In this document: positions 30,901-40,400 of the stretch, piece after piece | Layout of the letters: every line of letters starts with the position of its first letter | How positions within the stretch are numbered: position 1 is the first letter of the stretch | DNA from: Sanderia malayensis | Taxonomy: Eukaryota > Cnidaria > Scyphozoa > Semaeostomeae > Pelagiidae | Direction of reading: 5' to 3' | NCBI GenBank assembly: GCA_013076295.1 | Contig: RQOL01000906.1 | Span: 3,720,001 to 3,784,000, forward strand | DNA length: 64,000 bases | Position numbers and translations under genes: made by a program | Notes under the pieces: model-generated | Told to the model about the DNA's origin: nothing | The model's input: only the letters and a program-made list of their open reading frames with translations | Databases searched by the model: none

Positions 30901-33779
30901 AGTGGTGAGACGACTCTTAAGTGAAAACTTAAAGCCGCAACCTGGAATAAAACCCCACTAGTTTTACGCTTTTATTCACCGTTTCTCAACAACCCTTGCA
31001 AAATGAAGACAATGATATCGTAACTCCCCACCCACCCACCCCCAATTCGAATTGGGACTTATATTCAAAAGGGGAGTAATCTTTCTGATTGTCTCGTGAG
31101 TTTTCTCCCGGATGGCAGTTAGGACAATCCACCATATTTATTCGAAGCATGTTGACATAGAGTACTATGTTCCATAGCCTCGATTTCAAACTCTTATGCA
31201 GTTTCACCGCACCACATCACATCGCGAAATTAGCGAGGCTGGAGTTTTAAAGGTAAGGTAGAAGTTGTTTACTGTTATGTTATGTTATGGTTTTGGCTTC
31301 ACGCATTTTGTCCCTTTAGAGTTTCGTGTTTCCGAAAGACGTTGGCTATCCAATTGGCGGAGTAAACGATTACAAGTATCTGTTGTTGGAAACACATTTC
31401 GACAACCCAACAAAAAGATCAGGTACATAACATGACACCCGTATATAAATCTTCTTACTGTAGTATTCATTGGATTTCAATGCGGAATAATATGCTAATT
31501 CAGGGGGTAGACGCAACAATAATCATTTGACATGACCCCCTTGCTGGGGAATTATTTTGATGTGCAAGTATTAACAAAAGCCGGGTGTACATACAGTTGT
31601 TGTATTTTTCAGACTTCATCGACACATCGGGTCTCAGATTGCACTACACAGAACCAAGGAAATACGATTCGGCTACTTTGACAACGGGTCATTTGGTAGC
31701 TGGTAATATGCTCATACCGCCAAAACAGAATGACTGGGTTACAACTGGCGTCTGCACAACAAAATGTTCACAGGTTGGTGGTTTAAAACTAATCATTCTT
31801 GTTTTTGCTGTTTCCCTGCTTTCAGCTAGACTCACTACATTGCATCCCTGTGCCTTGCTCGTTTTTGCTGGCTCGGTTGTGTTGAGCGAGTTACGAGCAA
31901 GGCACAGGGACGCAATGTAGTGACTCTAGACGAAGTCTCTTCAATATTCTCATTTTTTGCATATTTCAGTTTCATGAAAACTATACTGAACCATATGTTG
32001 AGTAACATCTGTTGAGTAAATTTCCTCGGTTCAGTGTCCACAGTGTGCTACTTAGAGGCTTTCATGAATGACAATACATTATCATATATTGCCATTCATT
32101 ATCATATATTATCATACATTGTCATATATTATCATAAATTGTCATATATTATCATAAATTGTCATATATTATCATATATTATCATAAATTGTCATATATT
32201 ATCATATATTATCATATTATTATCACTCGTCATCATTTCTGTTTGATTCTAGAAAATCAAAGGCAAAATGGCAGAAAAAGGCGACACGTTGAACATATTT
32301 GCAAGCTTTCCCCATGCCCACACTGCTGGCCAATCCATCAGAACAGTTCAAGTTAGAAATGGTGTCGCCTTAGATGATGTTATACGCGACGATAATTATG
32401 ATTTCGACTTTCAGGTGAATAAAAAATCACGGTTTTTGTTAATACACTAATTAACTTGTTAATAGAGCCTTGGCACAATAAAGTGTCGGGGGAAGCAATA
32501 ATATCAGTGTGCTAAACTGGGGGTAAATTTTGTTAACAAGCCGTGTAAATTTTCAGCTCCTTTTGCCGGAAATTTCATCGTATTTGGGAGGGGGTGGACA
32601 AATTTACTGAAACACTTCTAACATCTGCTTTTTTCAACAGCAAACCTACGTGTTGAACAAATTTCTCAAATTCAAAGCGGTAAGTTAATCCAAAGCGGTA
32701 AGTTATTCCCAGAATACAAAGCGGTTATAAACAAAGGAAGTGTGAGGACTCCCCTCCCCTTCACGTATTTCATACCTTTGCATGTTCATGAATGATACCC
32801 CTTACAGTGTCACTGAATAATATTCAATTCCACTGGTAATAGCATTTAAATAAGGGGGCAACATTATTGCTCCTGTGTGTGATTTGATCATCGAGTTATG
32901 CTGTTTCTCAGGGAGACGAGCTGTTCACATTCTGTCACTATAATACGTCGAAAAGAAAGTATGCAACCGTGGTAAGTATTTCAAATTGCGTGCAGCACAG
33001 GTACAGTTTCAAAATCGAATCAAAAATGCCTCAGTGTGAAGTTTACTAATTCTTCTGCGCATTCTATTGTAGGGAGGTTTGGGTACTACTGACGAAATGT
33101 GTCTTAACTTCATCATGTATTACCCCCGGGTTAATTTGACATCTTGCGCCAGTGTGGAGTATTCGTCGTACTATTTTATTCAGAAATATGCACAGCCAAA
33201 ATGGCGACCGGGGTTAGTATCCTATTTGTTTATACTGGGGTCTATGCAGCTGGCAAAACGGGGCATTCTTGCTTGATTACTTGCCTGGGTTTATGGCCTA
33301 TAATTGTACCATTTGTGCTCATTTATAGCTTCAATAGGTCAGCACCGTGGACCTGGCCGCGAGAAAACTGGAATGGCGTAGAATGGAATTCAACAATGAT
33401 GCGCGAATTGAAACAGCACCTGAATTACTCTGGGAAGGGGGCAATCGGTGAAAATTGCCTGGGATTCGGAGCATACGATTACGTAAGTGATTAATTTGGA
33501 GGTTATCTATTACAATCAATTCACCAACCACGAATGTCACTCAAATTATCAGTTGAAAATTGATAATCGTTATTATTATACCAGTTTTATTTATATTCGC
33601 TAATATGTTTTTAGAAACTCCCATATGGTATAACCAGGCCAAAGATCTTGAAACCACTGCCAGCCAGAGCTGATGAATGCACCAGCAAACCTCCTTCTTT
33701 CGGCGAGCAAAACAATCCCACCGTCCGTCTTGTTCTACTTTCCTTTATCACATCATTTATACTTAATTACTTTGCTTGA
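27921..33779 (+). CDS. MOXD1: DBH-like copper monooxygenase (MOXD1/DBH family)
   Basis: Thirteen exons: 27921-28214, 28906-29052, 29237-29419, 30123-30215, 30719-30904, 31320-31422, 31613-31773, 32253-32414, 32641-32679, 32912-32971, 33073-33212, 33329-33482, 33615-33779. They give 628 residues (human MOXD1 613). The order is: signal peptide (MTWFCLVASILIAISTAVP; the ATG at 27939 is an alternative start); DOMON domain (HSAWLDGGEIFKLHWTV ... GWVGFGIAKG); and a peptidylglycine/dopamine-type monooxygenase core with copper ligands VHHM (H253, H254), ETHF (H327), HAHTAG (H410, H412) and the Met of TTDEMCL (M485). The C-terminus is hydrophobic (VRLVLLSFITSFILNYFA), suggesting a membrane or GPI anchor. 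It is a luminal/ER ascorbate-dependent hydroxylase whose substrate is not known in this subfamily; choosing MOXD1 over DBH needs phylogeny. Confidence 0.94.
28302..28560 (+). repeat. Tandem duplication, 140-bp period, in MOXD intron 1
   Basis: Two direct copies (28302-28441 and 28442-28560) share TTAGGAAAATACACG, CCCTTTGAGATGAGTAATCC and ACCCAGCACAAAATGATCCG at over 90 percent identity. The second copy has a few-base insertion (GCGCT). A recent local duplication, non-coding. Confidence 0.8.
28708..28812. repeat. Decayed pogo-like MITE relative
   Basis: CAGTCAACTCCGTCTTACTC at the left, with repeated TTCGAACTTT and AATTCGAACTTTTTGTG blocks to the right, resembles the element at 9930-10103. 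No complementary right terminus is clear. Confidence 0.35.
29638..30054. mobile_element. Non-autonomous hAT element in MOXD intron 3
   Basis: Perfectly complementary 15-bp termini, CAGTGGCGGCGCCAG and CTGGCGCCGCCACTG, enclose 417 bp. GCAGAG directly abuts both ends (29632-29637, 30055-30060), a partly preserved target duplication. CAGTGGCG termini are typical of hAT. The interior has runs of G/C and no transposase. Confidence 0.75.
31828..31928. repeat. Long imperfect hairpin in MOXD intron 7
   Basis: The left arm, around CACTACATTGCATCCCTGTG followed by CCTTGCTCG, pairs with the right arm CGAGCAAGG...GGGACGCAATGTAGTG over about 36 bp with few mismatches, leaving a loop of roughly 30 bases. 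It starts 54 bp after an exon end. It could be a tiny fold-back transposon or a transcribed hairpin. Confidence 0.65.
32080..32222 (+). repeat. ATCATATAT-type simple tandem repeat
   Basis: About fourteen near-identical 10-11-bp units alternate ATCATATATT, GTCATATATT and ATCATAAATT, ending just before the acceptor of MOXD exon 8. Pure simple sequence. Confidence 0.85.
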
Positions 33780-34407
33780 TTGTAATAAACACATCGGAAC
33801 ATTTGATCTGGGCCAGATCTTTGAATGAAGAACTGTATATATGCCCAGACTGATCCCTCTTTCCATGTGATTACAAATTACATTATTATTCTAATTTTTG
33901 TGGAAATTATCTTTTCTGATTTATATAATCAATTTTGCACATTTTAATTAACTTAAGTATACGTACACTAATGCCACGCAAAATAAAAGCCAGTTTTTCT
34001 CAAAACAACTTAAGTGGATCGTTATATAAAAGGGCGATTCCTGGAAGCAGGCTGACTAGTTTCTTATAATATGATTAAAAAACTTGTAATGATCCTCAGC
34101 CATGACCAAGTATACAGATTTGCAACTATTGTCTTTGTGCAAGATTTGTATAATTTCATAAATTTGAAAATAACGTCCAGTAATAGCAAAATACTGGTAT
34201 ATTTCGGATCCTCTTACAAGAAACCTTTCCAGATTCAAGCTCAACAAAAGTTTAAAACCTATAGAAACAATCGTTTCTCAACAGAATCACCCTGATATGT
34301 CTTATAAAATGGTTTCTATTTTGCGATTTTTGCTGTAGTAACATTGTACATAGCATTGTGTTTTGCTAGCCAAAGCAATGCGTTTTTTAAATAAGGTGTC
34401 CAAGTGA
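33780..34407. other. Convergent 3' flanks of MOXD and MTIF2
   Basis: Tail-to-tail spacer of 628 bp, AT-rich, with short open frames that have no support. No further gene or repeat recognised. Confidence 0.4.
33784..33789 (+). promoter_or_regulatory. Poly(A) signal of the MOXD gene
   Basis: AATAAA begins five bases beyond the stop codon. Further AT-rich signals follow (AATAAAAG near 33982). Confidence 0.45.
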
Positions 34408-37400
34408 TCAGCTCACCCAGTTTAGCATGGGTTTTTCATAAGTGATTTGCAAACACTGTATTTGGTCGTTTTCTTTGATGTCGTTAAACTTCTCAAACGC
34501 AACACCGCATTCTGTTTCTTTTTTAGCGATACTTATGTCCTGTTGGCCATGTTTGAGCGAGTTCAGAGGACCTAAAAAGGGTTTTGCGCAACGTCAAACT
34601 ACACAATTTTCATTAGCTACCAACAATCTACAACGCTATTTAACAAAACTGTGTGCAATTGCCAATCGCGAACTAGGGCTGAGCTGCCCGAATGAGGTGC
34701 TTCAGCTGGCAAAAACGTGATTTTAAAACACCAAACACAGTTGAGACTCCTGACATCGATAGCCCATTGGCCTTCGACCCTTGAGATATGGCCTTTGAAC
34801 CTCGAATATGACCTTTGACAAGCTCAACAATTACGCAAAAGAGCTCGCTACCATTTGCTTCCAGCGCATGCTTGATGCATAAGCATATATCAATCTTGAA
34901 ATCGATAGCTCTATTATCGAGCTTAATCCATCAGTTCTCAACACAGCCCGGTCACAATAACTAGCGACCAGCCAATTAATATAAACAAACATACCTTGGT
35001 GAATGATTTTACCATCCCTGCATACTCTCCATAGATTTTCCTTGCCAACGCTCAATGAGCCCTTCTTCACACGACATCCTGCCACAAAGGCCTTGCGCTG
35101 ACCGGTCAATTGGAACGTTTTAAGCACGTGGGCTTCACCGAGAATATTTTCCACGGCAACCTGGGGCAACTTTGAGCACAGCTCATCCTAGAAAAAGAAA
35201 ACACGAAATAATTCTAATACGCAGGCTAGTTTACCACCTTTTTAACCGACTATCCACCTCGGATATACTTCGCATTTCTTTCCAGCCAAAGCATTTTGTT
35301 AATAGAACGCTTGAAACATAGTCAATGGAAGTCCTCTTCTATTCACTATGTTTCTTCTATTGACTATGTTTCAAGCGACTAATATTACCCATACCTCGTA
35401 TACCTTTCAGTCGTATTGTATATGTATAGCCACACTCCATACATCTTAGAATAGACTGAATTCATTCCTCACTTACAGCCCAGACGCCTTCTAAAATTTG
35501 TCATTACCTAATGCTGGAATCAAAGGAAGAGATAGCCGGCGTAAACAACTAAAGAATCTTACTTGAACGTCATCCATTAATTTGTAAATGACGCTGAAAT
35601 TTTTCACTGGAACAGCTAGACGTTTGGAAAGCTGGTCGATATCTCGGTTGATGTTAACGTTGAAGCCATAAACAACACCTAAAACAGAAACGCAAGTGGT
35701 TTAGGTAATAAAGCTCAAATAAAACAACCTTTTGCAGCTCAGCCATCTAAATAATTTTGCAGAGATCAAATTGTAGGCAGTATAAGCCCACAAATAAGAT
35801 CTCCAAATAGGTAATTGTTGACCAGCAATAAGCTGTTGTATCTTCTATTGTTTTGAGTAGGAACATCATCCTGGAGATTCTTAATCCATTGGTTCTTACA
35901 TGCGGGTTTTTACTGTAGAGTAGCTAAGTCGTAGAATAGACCTGAGGAAAGCATTATTGGCTGCTGCGTAGCGAAGCGTCTGTACAGCAGAACATAATCG
36001 AGTAGTTTTCGAGAAAAAATCAAATTCTCGTGGACCCAGATCTCCCGCGGATGGCTATTTGTCTATCACACATAGTAGGATTCAAAGTTTGAAATAGACG
36101 AAAAATTGACTCGCAAGGAATCGAATTATACTAAATAGGTCCTACTGATCATGTTGAGACAATTCCCAGCTCTCTAAGAGCAATTGCTCAAATTTTAGTG
36201 GACAACAGCTAACCCTAACCCCAACCTCAATCCTATTGTAACTGACACAGCAGACACTGTGAGTAATATTACGTCATGCATACTCCTGCGCAGTGGCTTA
36301 TATATGGTACTGCGCATGCACACCCACCTTTACGGCCACTCTAACTCTAGCCCTAACCCTCACCCTAACCCTAACCCTAAGCCCAGCATCCACCGTTCTG
36401 ACGGCTCTTACGTCATGGAACCCCCTGCGCAGTGGCCTATATATGGTACTGCGCATGTACACCTACCTTTCGGCCACTCTAACCCTAGCCCTAACCCTAA
36501 ACCTTACCCTAACCCTAATCCTAAGCCCGGCATCCACCGTTAACTGCTATTCTGTCATATAACCTCCTGCGCAGTGGCCTATATATGGTACTGCGCATGT
36601 ACACCCACCTTTACGGCCACTCTAACCCTAGCCCTAACCCTAAACCTCACCCTAACCCTAATCCTAAGCCCGGCATCCACCGTTCTGACGGCTCTTACGT
36701 CATATAACCTCCTGCGCAGTGGCCTATATATGGTACTGCGCATGTACACCCACCTTTCGGCCACTCTAACTCTAACCCTAACCCTAATCCTCACCCTAAC
36801 CCTAACCCTAAGCCCAGCATCCACCGTTAACTGCTATTATGTCATAGAACCTCCTGCGCAGTGGCCTATATATGGTACTGCGCATGCACACCCACCTTTA
36901 CGGCCACTCTAACCATAGCCCTAACCCTAATCCTCACCCTAACCCTAACCCTAAGCCCAGCATCCACCGTTAACTGCTATTATGTCATAGAACCTCCTGC
37001 GCAGTGGCCTATATATGGTACTGCGCATGCACACCCACCTTTACGGCCACGCTAACCATAGCCCTAATCCTCACCCTAACCTTAACCTTAACCCTAAGTG
37101 ATATACCAAACACTGTCAGTAGTATCACGTCACGCATGCTTCTGCGCAGTGGCCTATATATGGCATTGCGCACACAACCCCAACTTAAAGACATTTAAAT
37201 TACAAATTAATTAAAACAGAAAGTAGATGCACTCGTCAGGTTTCGAACCAGTGGTCTCGAGCTTAGTGTGCAGGTAAGTTACCGCTAGTCTACAGTAGCG
37301 GTTGCTATCAGTGGAGAATAGCATAAGGTCAAAGGAATCAACGCACCAGACATATAGTCATCCTTCACGCTTTGATAATATTCATCTACCGTTACGCTCA

Positions 37401-40400
37401 ACATACATGCGTCATGCTACATTTGAAATTGGCAGGCATGGCAAATCATTTGGTTATCGAATTAAAATGTGCGCTTGAAATACGATGAAAGCAAGCTAAC
37501 ATCTAACTCATTTCAAAACCTCTTTTTGTAATCAATTGCTAGATGCTTTAGTCCGGATTATTGCTTTTACATAACAGCAGCACTCATTTTAACAATATTA
37601 GCAGCTAGTTCCTAAGGGTATAGAGTTATGATCTGAACGCAATAGAAGTGACAGTAAAGCATAGTGACAGTTGAGTATTAAAAAATATGTCTCTCCTACC
37701 TTTGGTTGCTTCGGCCATTCGCACGTCATTTTCACTGATCTGTCCAACACCCGAACTAGCGACTTCCAAATCGATTTTATCTGATTTGAATGAATTCAGG
37801 ATATCCAGAACAGCTTCGAGGGAGCCACTGTAATCGGCTGAAAAGCAAGAAGGAATCCAATCAGAAATCATACTGAAATCTTCTGGCTAAAGTTGGGTTA
37901 GCTAAGTTACAATAAAAAAAACCCGCATATAAGAGCTTGTTAATTTTGCCATTAGATCCTATTGTTAAAAAGTAATAGGCTATTTTTTCTTCTGTTGTTT
38001 TAGGCAGAAATATTATATCAGAGGTTCATACGCCTCTTATTAGTGTAAGTATACAGATGCCTCAGAGTCATAGATGACAATGAGTATTCTAAATCAAAAA
38101 TTTGTCTCATTTCAATTCTGAATCTTTGTCTGAGACATGAGCTGTTGAGCTAGAATCTTGCACTACATCATACCTTTGACAATAACACTCAATCTGCTAC
38201 CACTTTCCTTGACGTCATCAGTTAACGCAGACGCTGCTTGTTGTCTTAGTTTTATCCGGAATGGCATCTTCCTTCTTGCTCTTAGTTTATCATGCTTGAC
38301 AGCATCAAATGCCTTCGTATTACCATAATCTTTTCTTTGCTTTTCTTCGAATTCTTGACGGATTTGCCTTCTCTCTTTCAATTCTTCCAATTTCATCAAG
38401 GACTTTGCTGCTTCCTACAGACAAATTGTTGGAGATTAATGTAGGATCCTAAACAGAAAAAGATTTATTCGGTCTCTCTAGCTTAAATACTTGGAACGCA
38501 AACCTTGAATCTAACGACCTGAACATTACCCAATGCAAAAATCTACAGTCCATTGAAGACAAAGCGTCTAGTTTTCGGACTGCTCGGGGGATAAACTGTT
38601 GGAAAACTGCCCTAATAACGAGGTGGAATCCCCCGTTTAGCTACAGAAATCAAGCTTAGTTCATGTGGGAATGATGAAACAATACGGGGGGGTCGAAACG
38701 CCTCACCTCAGATGCAACTGCCAGGACTTGATCACCCAGTACGGGCAGAGCTCTCCAACCTAACACTTGCACTGGTGTTGACGGTGATGCCTCGTTTACA
38801 ACTTTGCCAGCGTCATTGAACATCTGTCTCACCTGTGAAAAGTACATTGATGTGAAAGCGAGGCTACACAGCTAAATATGATAAATAATGCACTGTAGAA
38901 TTCTTTCTTGAAGTCGCAAGAGATCAAAGAAATAGATCAAGGTGGATTGAAGATAAGAGTCAGTAGCGTGATATATAAACGGTATATTACATGTATTAAA
39001 CTTGATACGGCAAGGAGACAGAATTCTAAAATCAATATACCTTGGCAAAAGCGTTGCCTGCAAGGATACTACTGCCTTTTTTTAGTCTACCTCTTTGCAC
39101 AAGCACAGTGGCCAACAGACTTTAAAAAAATAAAAAACACTTGCAGTTAACATGCTAAAACAAATACAAAACTAAATTAGACGACTATATAAATATATAA
39201 ATTAGGTATAAAATCATAAAGTTAGACGATAGCAGTAAACGAACTTTCAAGGAAACTGAAATTTTTTTGAGATAGCAAATGTTGAAAATAACGGATGTCC
39301 CAACCATAATGTCCCAAAACGAAGGGATGTGGAAAGCCGTTCAAAAAAGCGGGCAGTCGTGATAAAAAGATAAACAAATATTTTCATCGACTCACCCCAT
39401 CTTGTTGTGAGTTTCTGCTTCAAGAATGACACCTTGAGCAAACCCAGAAAAATCTGCTTTCAACTCAGCCACTTCGGCTTGCGTGATTATCGTCTCTTCT
39501 AGCTTGTCCAAATTCAATCCCTAAAACAAATATCACATGACATTATATGGCTGATTATTATGTAATACATCAAATATAAATATATGATATTTGATTCAAT
39601 GGTAAATGATACAAGCAGGGGAATTGCATTGTTGTTATCGATTAATCTTGAGCATTGTTCGTAAGAGAGGTTGGGCTTGCAGGTGGGTAAAGGTTGGGCT
39701 TGCAAGTTAACAATTATAGACAAAATAACTGTAAGATAAACCCTAATACCTAATTTACAATTCACTCTGAGCAAAAACAGTTTCCTCCCTCCTTCCTTTA
39801 AGAAAACTTCTTCCTCCCCCCCCCCCTTATGGGACAGCAGATTTCAAGATATTCACCTTTAAAGCGGATATTTCAACGTAGGGAACATCGCCTCCGAAAT
39901 CTTCAAGCAGAACACGGTGCTGTAAGAGTTCTTGTTTCACTCTTGACTAAAGAACAAAAGAAATCAGCAATTAACATACTTATCAAACATAACTACAATA
40001 AAAAACGGGGATAGCTCAATGTACTTCCACAAATCTCCATGAAAAATTTACGATTCCTATTGACAAGCAATATAAAATGAGAACATATCAAGAAGCAATA
40101 TATGTGCGCTAATCTCAAAGCAATGCAATGCAGTCAGGTAAAAATAGCGGGTGGTCTTACCGCGTCTGCTTGATACTTGTCAATTTTGTTTATGGCCACA
40201 ACGATTGGCACTGCAAATTGATATGAAAATATTGTCTAACTAAACATCACCTTTCATTCTATCTACACTACCTTAAACCCTGACCTCACTACAGCAATAT
40301 AGGCATTGACTTATAACCTTTGACTACACAAAGAAACTTGACTTGGGGCTTTTGACCTTCATATATGACCTTTAACAAATTCAACAATTACGAAAAAGAT

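Noticed and set aside
36259..37198. Several overlapping 60-110-codon frames on both strands in the telomere-like array
   Set aside because: They arise because the satellite has few stops, repeat unit by unit, and have no splice or family support.
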